DNA from: Sphingobacterium detergens
GTDB lineage: Bacteria > Bacteroidota > Bacteroidia > Sphingobacteriales > Sphingobacteriaceae
NCBI RefSeq assembly: GCF_003610355.1
Contig: NZ_RAPY01000001.1
Span: 1,240,001-1,304,000, forward strand
Reading direction: 5' to 3'
Length of the DNA stretch: 64,000 nt
The notes beneath the pieces were generated by a model. That model was not told the origin of the DNA, ran no database searches, and saw only the letters and a list, made by a program, of their open reading frames with translations. The position numbers and the translations under genes were made by a program. Position 1 is the stretch's first letter. Every line of letters starts with the position of its first letter. Positions 35,085 to 43,966 of this stretch are shown here, in pieces.

Positions 35085-35325
35085 GATTATTCATTTAGTT
35101 TTGTAGACCTTCCATTATTGAAAAGCTAACCAAATTTCTATTTTTTTGATGGTTCATAACGATGATCTATGTCAAAAAGAATGCCGACAAATCATAAAAA
35201 ATATCTTCTATCTCCGTAAAAAAGACGCAGGCTCATAATCCACATCCTATTCCTCGTTTGGTATTCAATTAAGACATTTATAACAGGCGGCCTCGATTCC
35301 TATTGGATTAGCCCATGAAGTATTT

Positions 35326-35952
35326 TTATGATTTTTTCTTCCGAAAGCTACAAAACACAAAATTTTGTATACTGTCCGATGGGGTCCGATGATCCACAAT
35401 CTGGCAATTGATCTTATCAAAATAAACGTTAAACGGATTGACCAAACTTGTTTCCGAATACTGTTTGATCTCAATACCACTACATTTTTTGGGACCTTGT
35501 TCTGAAAAGGTACCGATGACCAAAATACCATCTGGGTTTATATTTTCTTTTACCGTTTCTACATAACTTGCAATATCGTCTTCATCTGTCAAAAAATGAA
35601 AAGCGGCACGGTCATGCCAGAAATCATAGCTTTCAGTAGGCATAAAATGAGCGATATCCGCTACAATCCATTTTACCTTATTAGCCCTATCGCCCAACCG
35701 TTGTTTTGCCCTGTCAATGGCCTTTGCGGAAATATCCAGTACCGTAATATCTTCATATCCCAGGTCTAACAGATGATCCACCAACATACTGTCGCCACCA
35801 CCGATATCAATGATTTTCGCAAAGGTAGGTACATTAAACGTACTTAAATAATCCAAAGACGTTTGAGGTATTTGCTGGTACCAGCTTGTCTCATTAAGTG
35901 CTTTGGTTTGATAAATATTTTCCCAGTGATTTTTACGATTGAATGTTTCCAT
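35326..35952 (-). CDS. Class I SAM-dependent methyltransferase
   Basis: The 208-residue protein has a Rossmann-type methyltransferase core: motif I as IIDIGGGDSMLVDHL (about residues 45-60), acidic residue after strand 2 in ITVLDIS, and the late motif YDFWHDRAAFHFL. The opening NRKNHWENIYQTKALNETSWYQ is typical of small thiopurine/tellurite-type methyltransferases, but no substrate can be fixed. It is a lone cytoplasmic enzyme. Nothing of note lies in the 240 bp downstream. Confidence 0.9.
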   Translation of the reverse strand: METFNRKNHWENIYQTKALNETSWYQQIPQTSLDYLSTFNVPTFAKIIDIGGGDSMLVDHLLDLGYEDITVLDISAKAIDRAKQRLGDRANKVKWIVADIAHFMPTESYDFWHDRAAFHFLTDEDDIASYVETVKENINPDGILVIGTFSEQGPKKCSGIEIKQYSETSLVNPFNVYFDKINCQIVDHRTPSDSIQNFVFCSFRKKKS

Positions 35953-36401
35953 CAGTATTTTTTGTGTTATGAATTTATTAAAATTTGTAAGCTATTGCCT
36001 GCATCCTATACCAGTTATGCACCCTCCTAGTAAAAAAGATAATAGTTAATATAAATAAAACGTCCTATATTTTATCAATTTTTATGCTCAGAATTAGTGT
36101 AAAGTCACATAAAAAAGCCAGCGGTTTCACAACAGCTGGCAACTGAAAAGTTAGGTACTCAACCTAATAGTATAAATGATACTCCAATTTACTCCAAAAA
36201 ATGATCGATGAAAGATTAAAATCAATCCACTTGCGATTAATTTCAACTTATTTTAGATTTTAAATAGATAACCGCTATAAATGGCGGCGAACTATTCTAA
36301 AATTGATGAGATAGTGTAAAAAAGTAATTATTAATGATTTTCATAATAGATTTAATAATCCACGATATTTTACGAAGCTAAATGTATCTAATTTAGGGAG
36401 T
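35953..36401. other. Intergenic gap with an isolated hairpin
   Basis: This 449-bp AT-rich gap lies between divergent genes. At 36111-36140 is a hairpin (GCCAGC at 36117-36122 with GCTGGC at 36135-36140) preceded by an A6 run, which on the minus strand reads as a terminator, although no minus-strand gene lies to its right. I see no coding frame. Confidence 0.5.
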
Positions 36402-37082
36402 ATGAAAAGAGGACAGTTTATTAAATCGCTTTCGGCATTTGCATTTTCCACGCCATTGATATGGAGTATAGCTTGTAGCAAGGATAAGGGCGAGCCATCA
36501 GATATCCGCCCTGAGGACGGATGTCTATCGACCCCAGCAGAAACAGCTGGTCCATTTCCAACCAAGACACCTAACTCCTTTATTCGATCCGATATCAGAA
36601 AAAAAGACGGGTTTGGTACGCATATGAACGCTGAAATTAAAATTCAGAATTTGCAGAAAAATTGTATTCCAATGGAGAATGCTGTGGTCGATATATGGCA
36701 TTGTGATATCAATGGCGACTATTCTCAGTATGGCAGCGGAGATAATGACAATTGGTTCCGTGGACGACAAATAACGGATAAGGATGGTAAAGTTAATTTT
36801 GACACCATATTTCCCGGCTGGTATCCGGGGAGAGCCGTGCATATCCATGTACATATTTATGACCGAACCGGAAATTCATTGTTGATTACGCAAATCGCTT
36901 TTCAAGACAACCTTGCGGCCTCCGTGTACACGAATGGCCGTCAATTTGGATATCAGGGCCTATCAGGCTATACATACAATAATGCCGACAGTATTTTTCG
37001 AGACGGAGCGGGAAGTCAGGTCGCTAGTGTGACAGGAAGTCTAGAAACCGGATTCAAACTGACAATTACACTGAACGTATAA
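36402..37082 (+). CDS. Intradiol ring-cleavage dioxygenase-like lipoprotein
   Basis: The 226-residue protein starts with an export signal ending in a lipobox (SIAC, Cys25). The remainder matches the intradiol dioxygenase fold: PAETAGPFPT near the N-terminus, VVDIWHCDINGDYSQY with the first iron tyrosine, then PGWYPGRAVHIHVHI with the second tyrosine and the two iron histidines. True catechol and protocatechuate dioxygenases are cytoplasmic; lipidated, exported members are known but poorly understood, perhaps acting on extracellular aromatics or lignin-like compounds (inference). A pirin-like gene follows 18 bp later. Confidence 0.87.
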   Translation: MKRGQFIKSLSAFAFSTPLIWSIACSKDKGEPSDIRPEDGCLSTPAETAGPFPTKTPNSFIRSDIRKKDGFGTHMNAEIKIQNLQKNCIPMENAVVDIWHCDINGDYSQYGSGDNDNWFRGRQITDKDGKVNFDTIFPGWYPGRAVHIHVHIYDRTGNSLLITQIAFQDNLAASVYTNGRQFGYQGLSGYTYNNADSIFRDGAGSQVASVTGSLETGFKLTITLNV

Positions 37083-37100
37083 AACCAATTATAAAATAAA

Positions 37101-37778
37101 ATGGAACAAAGCAATATTCGCATGATAATCCAAAACATGGAGCTTCCCGACGACTTCGGTAAACGTGTACTATACTACAGAGAAGCATGTAATGAAAATC
37201 AGATCAATACGTCATGTATAATGAAAGAAATTACACAGAACGATGGAATTTACAATATCCATGCGGCTAAAGATGGTTATTGCCTGATTATCCCCTTGGA
37301 GGGGGATATAGCTGTACCTTATTCCAATAAAAATACAGTTGTAAGAATTAGCCAAATGTATCGTACAAGTATGATCGCAGGAGATACTTTTGCAGTTGAA
37401 AACGCTAACAAGGATCTCTTGTCGTTTTCATTTATCTATATTTACTTTGAGACTGAGCACACAAAAACAGGTAGCCAGATCGTCGACCTTCCGATGATAG
37501 GTTGGCACAATAATCTAAATACTATTAATTCAGGGCGACAGGATGATTTACCATTTTGCTTACGCATCGGAATACTACCCACAAAATACGCGTCGGTTTT
37601 ACCATGCGACCAAAGGTTCAGGCTCCACGTATGTCATCTCATTGAGGGCAGTTGCGAACTTGGCGGCCGTTTACTTTTCAAAGGAGATAGCCTTGAAATC
37701 ATAGGAAGAGAGAACCTTGAAATAGAAGGTATTGCCGGAATTTCAATCATGCTTTTAATAGAATTTGATCGTTTTTAA
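37101..37778 (+). CDS. Pirin-like/cupin protein, divergent
   Basis: The 225-residue cytoplasmic protein is not easy to place. The C-terminal third has the pattern of the second cupin of pirin or YhaK proteins: RFRLHVCHLIEGSCELGGRLLFKGDSLEI followed by a strand ending in SIMLLIEFDRF. The N-terminal part is only cupin-like and lacks the two-His-one-Glu metal motif of active pirins. It directly follows the dioxygenase-like gene, so both are likely one unit. Function unknown; a sensor or quercetinase-like role is speculative. Confidence 0.6.
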   Translation: MEQSNIRMIIQNMELPDDFGKRVLYYREACNENQINTSCIMKEITQNDGIYNIHAAKDGYCLIIPLEGDIAVPYSNKNTVVRISQMYRTSMIAGDTFAVENANKDLLSFSFIYIYFETEHTKTGSQIVDLPMIGWHNNLNTINSGRQDDLPFCLRIGILPTKYASVLPCDQRFRLHVCHLIEGSCELGGRLLFKGDSLEIIGRENLEIEGIAGISIMLLIEFDRF

Positions 37779-37876
37779 CCATTCCTTTTATTGGCTTTTT
37801 TTCTCGCTAATAAATGGACTCACACATATTTCTCTTAGCGAGCCAAAACCGAAAAATCGGCATTTATGATTGCCTA

Positions 37877-38767
37877 TTATTTTCTTGATACTTTCAATAA
37901 CCCAATGAAAATCAAAAATATGCCCGGATATATATAGGTATGCGGTATTTCGGCTAAAAAAAGATAGGCAAAGCTAATGGCAAAAACAGGTTCCAATAAT
38001 AAAATGTTGGACAACAGCACTGGCGGTGTTTTTTTGGAAGCATAGGCAAAACCGAAAGTTGGAACAGCGGTCGAAAAAAAACCGAGTGCAAAAATGCTTA
38101 ATATATTAAGCGTAATAAGGTCTTTTGATGGGAAGCTTGAGCGGTCAAACAGCATGAGGTATAGGAATACGAGAATACCAAAAAAACAGGTACCCAAAGT
38201 TACACTTAAGCTATTTACCTGTTTTTTTCTGCGATCCTGCGTATTGGAAATAATGACAAAGACAGCAAATAATAAAGCCGCTGTTAATGCAAGAATATCT
38301 CCCAATAAAGACCTAGAAGAGATGTCTATTTGCATAGTGATTTTAGGAAGCATTATAATAATAACACCTAAAATTGCAATAATGGTACCCCACAGTTCAT
38401 TTCTTGATGTCCCCTCTCCTTTCAATCGCTTGAATAATATCACAAAAAAAGGCGAAATACTTATCAATAACGTTACTTCACCGATACTCGCCAACATAAA
38501 AGCCATTGTACCTAAAAAATACGTCAGGAATAAAACCAGACTTAAAATGATTGTAACTCGACTTGTGAAAAATTCCACAAAAACTTGTTTGGTTTTTCCC
38601 TGAAATAATAAAACAAGAAACAAAACAATAAAAGTTATGAAAAATCGAATTGAAATAATCAATAAAGGCGATTGAAGAGATGAAAGTCTTATAAAGATAC
38701 CTACCATTCCCCACCCTAATACGGAGATCAGCGCACTTATTAATGGTGTATTTCTATGTATTGTCAT
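37877..38767 (-). CDS. EamA/DMT family transporter
   Basis: The 296-residue protein has ten hydrophobic helices in two EamA repeats, with the closing TYIYPGIFLIFIGLLKVSRK typical of RhaT/YdcZ-like metabolite exporters. It resides in the inner membrane. Lys and Arg residues lie mostly on predicted cytoplasmic loops. Substrate unknown. It is divergent from the second Crp/Fnr gene across a 292-bp gap, in which I see no strong site. Confidence 0.87.
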   Translation of the reverse strand: MTIHRNTPLISALISVLGWGMVGIFIRLSSLQSPLLIISIRFFITFIVLFLVLLFQGKTKQVFVEFFTSRVTIILSLVLFLTYFLGTMAFMLASIGEVTLLISISPFFVILFKRLKGEGTSRNELWGTIIAILGVIIIMLPKITMQIDISSRSLLGDILALTAALLFAVFVIISNTQDRRKKQVNSLSVTLGTCFFGILVFLYLMLFDRSSFPSKDLITLNILSIFALGFFSTAVPTFGFAYASKKTPPVLLSNILLLEPVFAISFAYLFLAEIPHTYIYPGIFLIFIGLLKVSRK

Positions 38768-39059
38768 TTTTGCACTTGTGGATTTGTGGACTGTTAATTA
38801 CACTTGCTTGTGTTGGGCTATGGTACTAAAAATAGTATTATTTCTTGAACATTTGCTATGATTCATGATACTTCCATGCTAAGTTTTACAATAGTCTGTA
38901 TTGACGAGAATAACAGCACAATGGTGCTTTGAGCGTCCATCAATCAAATAATCGCAATTGCGCATGTCCCAAGTTGCAGGAAATTAAGCGAAGCGGTCGG
39001 TCCGATCCGATTATTTTCATTTTTGTATATTTAGAAGTAATTTAAAAAGCAACCATCAT

Positions 39060-39635
39060 TTGGAAAATATAATAAACCATTTTGAAAAGTATCTTCCTCT
39101 TAATGATGAGGAAAAACAGGCTTTGATGAGTCGTGTTACAGAAAGGAAAATCAAACGCAGGCAATTCTTGTTGCAAGAAGGAGATGTATGTAAGTACTTT
39201 ACTTATGTGCAAAGTGGCTGTTTTAAAATGTATGGTGTGGATGATAAGGGTGTTGAACACAATCTTGTGTTTGCAGCAGAAGATGACTGGATCTCGGATA
39301 TTGGTAGCTTACACAAAGAACTTCCTTCTAAGTTGTTCATAGAAGCAATCGAACCGTCTGTCGTATTACAGATATCTAAAGGAGATCTATGGTACTTGTA
39401 CAGCAACCACCCAAAGTTTGACCGGAACTTCCGTGTCATCATGGAAGATAAATATATTGAACTTCAAAATCGCTTATTGCAGGCTTTTAGTTCCACCGCA
39501 CTCGATCGATATGATCGTTTCATTACCCAATATCCACATTTAGCCAATAGGTTACCAAATACCCAAATTGCCTCTTATCTAGGCGTAACCCCCGAATTTC
39601 TGAGTAAAATAAAGAATGACAGATTTAAAAAATAG
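39060..39635 (+). CDS. Crp/Fnr family transcriptional regulator (2 of 3), TTG start
   Basis: The 191-residue protein has the same plan as the regulator at 33474: cNMP-type barrel with GDVCKYFTYVQSGCFKMYG, then a C-terminal helix-turn-helix (TQIASYLGVTPEFLSKIKND). There is no ATG near the start; the frame opens with TTG at 39060, and the next in-frame Met lies 23 residues into the conserved N-terminus, so TTG is the likely start. The NAD(P)-binding gene follows 116 bp later on the same strand and may be its target. Confidence 0.87.
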   Translation: MENIINHFEKYLPLNDEEKQALMSRVTERKIKRRQFLLQEGDVCKYFTYVQSGCFKMYGVDDKGVEHNLVFAAEDDWISDIGSLHKELPSKLFIEAIEPSVVLQISKGDLWYLYSNHPKFDRNFRVIMEDKYIELQNRLLQAFSSTALDRYDRFITQYPHLANRLPNTQIASYLGVTPEFLSKIKNDRFKK

Positions 39636-39751
39636 CTTTACCCTTAAACTATATTAAGGGTATTTCTTAACTTATCTTATAAGCTTGGCTGAATTGTTTA
39701 TCACAACTTTGTATTGTCAATAAAGGCAAACAACATTTAAAACATACAGTA

Positions 39752-40426
39752 ATGCACTCAACAAGTCAAAAAACAAAAGTCGCCATTATCGGTTTAGGAA
39801 ATATTGGTAGAGCAATTGCCTCCAATCTTGTAAAAGGCAGCCATCCCGTTATTATTTCATCACGCGAAATCAATAAAGCGCAAAGTTTTGCTTCTGAATT
39901 AGGCATTCTAGCGACAGCCGAAGAAACAGCTAAAGCAATAAAAGATGCCGATATAATCATTCCGACCATCTACTTTGACAAAATCAAGGATTTTTTAAGC
40001 CAATATGCATCAGAATTAAAGGGGAAAATAATTATTGATGTTTCCAATCCCATTGCTCCTGACGGTCAGGGAGGCTTCAAAAAAATTATTGACAAAGACA
40101 TCTCTGCGGGTCAAGTCTTGTTGGATCTCACCCCAAAAGAAACACATTTTGTAAAAGCATTCGGTACATTGGGAGCCAGCTCTTTGTCAGAAGCTGCGTT
40201 TACGGAGCCTCATAGAAAGGTCCTTTTCTACGCCTCGGACAGCACAAACAGCAATAAACAAGTAGAGGAACTTATTACCGATAGTGGTTTTCAACCATTA
40301 CACATCGGTGGTATCAATCAGTCTATCCGTATCGAGGTATTCGGCGATCTACATGAATTTGGTGCATTGGGTAAAACCGTAACGCTTGAAGAAGCCAAGA
40401 AGACCCTCAACGGACAAAATAACTAA
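39752..40426 (+). CDS. NAD(P)-binding protein, F420-reductase-like
   Basis: The 224-residue protein begins with a Rossmann motif, VAIIGLGNIGRAIA (residues 10-23), followed by ISSRE at the end of strand 2 where NADP phosphate is bound. It matches the NADPH:F420 oxidoreductase-like family (coenzyme F420 domain), which in bacteria without F420 consists of NADP-dependent reductases of unknown substrate. It lies downstream of a Crp/Fnr gene and ends at a strong terminator. Function beyond redox is not predictable. Confidence 0.85.
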   Translation: MHSTSQKTKVAIIGLGNIGRAIASNLVKGSHPVIISSREINKAQSFASELGILATAEETAKAIKDADIIIPTIYFDKIKDFLSQYASELKGKIIIDVSNPIAPDGQGGFKKIIDKDISAGQVLLDLTPKETHFVKAFGTLGASSLSEAAFTEPHRKVLFYASDSTNSNKQVEELITDSGFQPLHIGGINQSIRIEVFGDLHEFGALGKTVTLEEAKKTLNGQNN

Positions 40427-40485
40427 AATAACTCCTTTATCCGCCTAAGAACATTTCGTCACATGTATCAATAGCCACAACATGA

Positions 40486-40513
40486 GAAAAGCTAATCTTA
40501 CGATTAGCTTTTC
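40486..40513 (+). terminator. Terminator after the F420-reductase-like gene
   Basis: Perfect 12-bp stem (GAAAAGCTAATC at 40486-40497 with GATTAGCTTTTC at 40502-40513), TTAC loop. It contains the GCTAATC/GATTAGC stem seen at two other sites. Confidence 0.9.
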
Positions 40514-40615
40514 TTAATGAGTAAGTTCACCCACTTTCTTTTGCGTGATCTAGTCAATAGGCTATTCGTTGTGTAAAGAAAGCGATACTGCAACAGATCA
40601 ATATGCAGGATTATT

Positions 40616-41227
40616 TTAAACTACATTCCAATTTTTATTTACTGTTATCTGAGGATTGCTTTGCAGGGCTTCGTCTACTAGATTTAGTACTTTAAGAACA
40701 TTTCCGCTCAAACGAAAACGGTATGTTTCTTGTGCTGTTTGAATTTTCACTGTAGCACTGTACCCTCTGTAATGTGTTTGTGAGACATGAATGTTTGTTA
40801 TATTCTTAAAAGCAATGGTCGTTTGCTGCAGGTTTGTAAAAAAACGAACCGCATCTTCTTTTACAATATAAGGTGGCATAAATTTTTCATAAAAAGGAGC
40901 TTTGTCGTTGTTTTTTACTAGCTTTTCCATGTCTTTTTCAGAAAGTGTAATGATAAACTGCCGATAATTATCAATATATTTTTTAATAAAAAGAATACCT
41001 GGAATTACCAATAAGAGCAAACAGCCAAAAAGTCCGAATGTGTAAAGATAACTATCGTTTACCCTTGCATTATAACGATCTTCACCCAAAAGTGTCCTGC
41101 CATAAGATTCCGTTTCCATCATAGTACCAATAAAAAAAATGATGGGAAGAATTATGATTATTGATAACATAATGCCGATAATTATCCGACCACGACGTTG
41201 TAGTTCATTTATGAAAAAATTATTCAT
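40616..41227 (-). CDS. Membrane protein with C-terminal soluble domain, unknown
   Basis: The 203-residue protein has two hydrophobic helices (about 17-35 and 63-82) and a C-terminal soluble domain of about 110 residues rich in beta-strand patterns (AFKNITNIHVSQTHYRGYSATVKI), which faces the cytoplasm if the N-terminus does. The strand pattern is a little like YcxB/PH-type domains of small membrane proteins, but I cannot confirm it. It is convergent with the F420-reductase-like gene. No partner gene is seen. Confidence 0.6.
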   Translation of the reverse strand: MNNFFINELQRRGRIIIGIMLSIIIILPIIFFIGTMMETESYGRTLLGEDRYNARVNDSYLYTFGLFGCLLLLVIPGILFIKKYIDNYRQFIITLSEKDMEKLVKNNDKAPFYEKFMPPYIVKEDAVRFFTNLQQTTIAFKNITNIHVSQTHYRGYSATVKIQTAQETYRFRLSGNVLKVLNLVDEALQSNPQITVNKNWNVV

Positions 41228-41292
41228 TGCCTTTTTGATTATATTTCAACGTTTTCATTATACTGCAAACGTAGTCTCTATTTGAATATTCA

Positions 41293-41358
41293 CTATTTTT
41301 TAAACGGAGTGTCTAAACCAAAAAATCCATACGGACTTCCCTCATGGTCTAGCAACAA
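41293..41358 (-). pseudogene. Remnant of a VOC/glyoxalase-type gene (C-terminal end)
   Basis: On the minus strand, 21 codons before a TAG read LLLDHEGSPYGFFGLDTPFKK. The DHEGSPYGFFG portion is the typical C-terminal strand of vicinal-oxygen-chelate proteins (normally DPEGNPYG). It is preceded immediately by a stop and there is no upstream frame, so it looks like the surviving end of a deleted gene. It sits in the gap 41228-41615, where I see nothing else. Confidence 0.4.
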
Positions 41359-41615
41359 TCAAATTCTGCTTAAATGTAAGTTATTTCTTATTACTGATAA
41401 TTAAAATTTAATATTCGAATGTCCCAGTTTACAATTCGTATTAATGAAATATTTATTTGCACTGTTTACTTCTATTGGAGGCCGATGACAAGAGTACCAC
41501 AGCAATAATTGAGAAAAAAACACAAAAACTAACGATCATATTTTATAAAATCCGTTCTATTTCATAAATTAAGAACCATCAAATAGCTAGTTTTTAACAG
41601 AATAAATATTTTCAT

Positions 41616-41978
41616 ATGGATTTTTTATCACTTGAACCCTTTATCCCTTCTGGCAAAGATTTTCAAAAATCAAAGCTATTGTTCCAAGAGCTTGGTTTTT
41701 CAATAGCATGGGAAGAGGAAAATCTTATCGGTTTTCAAAATGGAAATTGCAAATTCATATTACAGCAATATGATAATGAAACATTCGCTCAAAATTTAAT
41801 GCTAGTGGTTAAGATTGAAAATATGAATACCTTTTGGAGTGAGATAACCCAAAAAAAACTTTCAGAAAAGTTTGGCATCCCGGAAATTGGACTACCAGTA
41901 AAACAACCATATGGTATAGAGGTCAACATTATTGACATTGCTGGAGTTTGCTGGCATTTTATTGAAGAGCAAATTTAA
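41616..41978 (+). CDS. VOC family protein
   Basis: The 120-residue protein has the two beta-alpha-beta-beta-beta units of the vicinal oxygen chelate fold (glyoxalase, bleomycin-resistance and related), with PSGKDFQKSKLLFQELGFSI at the first helix and the ending VNIIDIAGVCWHFIEE, where WHF and the final Glu sit at metal-ligand positions. Most small stand-alone members have unknown substrates. It is followed 135 bp later by the third Crp/Fnr gene on the same strand. Confidence 0.8.
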   Translation: MDFLSLEPFIPSGKDFQKSKLLFQELGFSIAWEEENLIGFQNGNCKFILQQYDNETFAQNLMLVVKIENMNTFWSEITQKKLSEKFGIPEIGLPVKQPYGIEVNIIDIAGVCWHFIEEQI

Positions 41979-42089
41979 AATAAAGAAGAAAGATCGACTA
42001 GAAAGGTAAAAAAGATCGAACATAAGACAGATAGCTGTTACAATTGCATTGCATAAGCTATTTTTCACTAAAATGAAAGCGATTTTTAT

Positions 42090-42097
42090 TAAATTTG
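42090..42097 (+). promoter_or_regulatory. Putative -7 promoter box (TAAATTTG)
   Basis: An exact TAnnTTTG match 16 bp before the ATG of the Crp/Fnr gene at 42114. Confidence 0.45.
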
Positions 42098-42113
42098 AAC
42101 TTATACGTTAACG

Positions 42114-42725
42114 ATGATGTTGAGCCAGTCGGAAATATTAAAACATTTGGAATCCCTTCAGCAGCTGAATGATGAAGAACGCCTCGAATTGTCCAAAATA
42201 TGCAAACCGCTATTTTTGTCCAAAAAGACCAAACTCGTGGAAACGGATGACCGATTTGATTCCGTCTTTGTGCTCACGACGGGTCTATTACGTTGGTATT
42301 TCTATTCGGATGATGGTACCGAAAATAATGTTTTCTTCTCCTCGGAAGCAGATCATGCCTTTATTGCCAGTATCCCTGAGTATTATGCTGACCAACGGGA
42401 AACAAAATACACCATCGAAGCTGTTGTAGATACACAGTTACTGCTATTTCCGAAAGAGTTATTTGAAGATTTGGCTTTCCAACATAGAGGGATTTTCCAG
42501 TTCTATGTCAAATCCTTAAAAATTATTATTGATACCTTGCGTATCCGTACAGAGCAGCTGTGTAGCGATTCTCCAAGCGCCCGCTATGAGGTTTTCCTAG
42601 AAAACCGTTCGTACATCACCAGGAACACAAATCGTAAGCATATCGCTAATTTCTTGGGTATTACACCTAATTCTTTGTCCAGATTAACAGCCCGTATACA
42701 AAAAAAACGGCCACCAAAAAACTAA
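42114..42725 (+). CDS. Crp/Fnr family transcriptional regulator (3 of 3)
   Basis: The 203-residue protein has the cNMP-type barrel (about 30-125), dimer helix, and a C-terminal helix-turn-helix in RKHIANFLGITPNSLSRLTARI, then a basic tail. A second ATG follows the first directly, so the start could be one codon later. No Fe-S cysteines are present. It is followed 103 bp later by the secreted-protein/DUF3302/HlyD/TolC cluster on the same strand and is the natural candidate for its regulator. Confidence 0.88.
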   Translation: MMLSQSEILKHLESLQQLNDEERLELSKICKPLFLSKKTKLVETDDRFDSVFVLTTGLLRWYFYSDDGTENNVFFSSEADHAFIASIPEYYADQRETKYTIEAVVDTQLLLFPKELFEDLAFQHRGIFQFYVKSLKIIIDTLRIRTEQLCSDSPSARYEVFLENRSYITRNTNRKHIANFLGITPNSLSRLTARIQKKRPPKN

Positions 42726-42757
42726 CTTAAGAATACTTTTTTAGCCTGTATTCGTTC

Positions 42758-42765
42758 TAATTTTG
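42758..42765 (+). promoter_or_regulatory. Putative -7 promoter box (TAATTTTG) of the export operon
   Basis: An exact TAnnTTTG match 63 bp before the ATG of the first gene of the DUF3302-HlyD-TolC operon. No sure -33 box. Confidence 0.45.
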
Positions 42766-42828
42766 CTTCGTCAAAAAAGCTGTAAAACAGCCATTTGTAC
42801 AGATAGTATGATTTAAAACGAAAACAAA

Positions 42829-43479
42829 ATGAACAAATTTATTGTAAGAATAGGTGTCTTAAGCTTATTCGCACTTTTAGACACGAATGCAGTACATGCC
42901 CAATCTCAGGAAGCAGAAAAGGTTGGCCTGTACATCACCCAAGAAATGTCATTTTTAAATATGACAACAACGCAAGCCCAACAGGTTTATCAAATAAACC
43001 TTCAGGCAGCCAATGCTGTAGAAAACTTACGCCAAAATAGCAATGTTCAACAAATAGGCACTGCGGAGAACATCGAAGGTTTTACAGATATCCTAAAACA
43101 AAGAAACCTAGCTGTACAGGAAATTCTATCACCGGTACAATTTCAACTCTTTAAGGAAAACAAAATAATAAGAGCTGCAACTTTTAGAACTATTGTCATG
43201 GCTAAAATGTTGGATTTAACCCAAGATCAGCTCGATCCAGTTTTTGAGATCAATCAAACAGTAGTAAAAAATGTAAGAGAAGACCTAGACATATACTTTT
43301 CTGCGGATAATAATCGGGGTAAAAGAAATGCAAAACGTAAACTGCATAAAGCACTAAAGAAAACGGACAAAGCATTTGACAACGTCTTAAGCCCGCAGCA
43401 AACTACGATTTACCATGAAAATGTTGATCTTTTGCGAAATGTACTTCGCGAAGAATATGGAACTAAAGACTCGTTTTAA
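42829..43479 (+). CDS. Secreted helical protein with two LTxxQ-like repeats
   Basis: The 216-residue protein has a signal peptide (to about residue 25, AVHAQ). The rest is helical and internally duplicated. Unit 1 (about 40-115) has FLNMTTTQAQQVYQINLQ and ends with ILSPVQFQLFKENK; unit 2 (about 125-205) has MLDLTQDQLDPVFEIN and ends with VLSPQQTTIYHEN. The repeated L-T-x-x-Q plus SPxQ pattern recalls Spy/CpxP-like periplasmic chaperones, but the match is loose. It leads the export operon, with 73 bp to the next gene. Confidence 0.72.
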   Translation: MNKFIVRIGVLSLFALLDTNAVHAQSQEAEKVGLYITQEMSFLNMTTTQAQQVYQINLQAANAVENLRQNSNVQQIGTAENIEGFTDILKQRNLAVQEILSPVQFQLFKENKIIRAATFRTIVMAKMLDLTQDQLDPVFEINQTVVKNVREDLDIYFSADNNRGKRNAKRKLHKALKKTDKAFDNVLSPQQTTIYHENVDLLRNVLREEYGTKDSF

Positions 43480-43552
43480 ATCATGTTTTCATGATGCTCG
43501 GCTTTATCTTAATTGATATTGCCGAGATTTTTATCACCAAATTTATTTTATC

Positions 43553-43927
43553 ATGCAAAAATTATTCGCAACAATTTGCTTATTGCTGTTGTGCCGCGTT
43601 TCGCATGCCGCTACGGGCGGTGCCGAAGACACGATCGCAGATGTAGCATCATGGCTTATCATATTTATCTTACCTATCGCTGGAATTTTTCTGTTTTGGA
43701 AAGTACATATTTATCCTGAAAAAATAGCGGAGGAGAAAAATCATCCACAGCTAAGTGCCATAAAAAGTATGTGTTTACTTTCATTGATATTCGGTGGTCT
43801 TCTCTGGCCAGTTGCTTTGATATGGGCAAACTACGACTACAAAAAAGATAAAGTGCCTACTCCAAATTTAGGCGAATCGGACTCTTCTTCAGGTGGAGAA
43901 AACTTACCTATTGAAGAAAAGAAATAA
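43553..43927 (+). CDS. DUF3302 inner-membrane protein (YiaW/YibI-like)
   Basis: The 124-residue protein has a cleaved or retained leader, one helix at about 35-52 (WLIIFILPIAGIFLFWKV) and another at about 77-95 (SLIFGGLLWPVALIWANYDY), joined by EEKNHPQLSAIK. This is the DUF3302 pattern; in E. coli the relatives YiaW and YibI pair with the HlyD-type proteins YiaV and YibH, exactly as here. It is thought to aid or form part of an inner-membrane efflux unit. The next gene begins 39 bp later. Family call firm, function unknown. Confidence 0.85.
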   Translation: MQKLFATICLLLLCRVSHAATGGAEDTIADVASWLIIFILPIAGIFLFWKVHIYPEKIAEEKNHPQLSAIKSMCLLSLIFGGLLWPVALIWANYDYKKDKVPTPNLGESDSSSGGENLPIEEKK

Positions 43928-43966
43928 ATTCTATAAGAAATACAGAATCATCTAGAACAAAAAATT

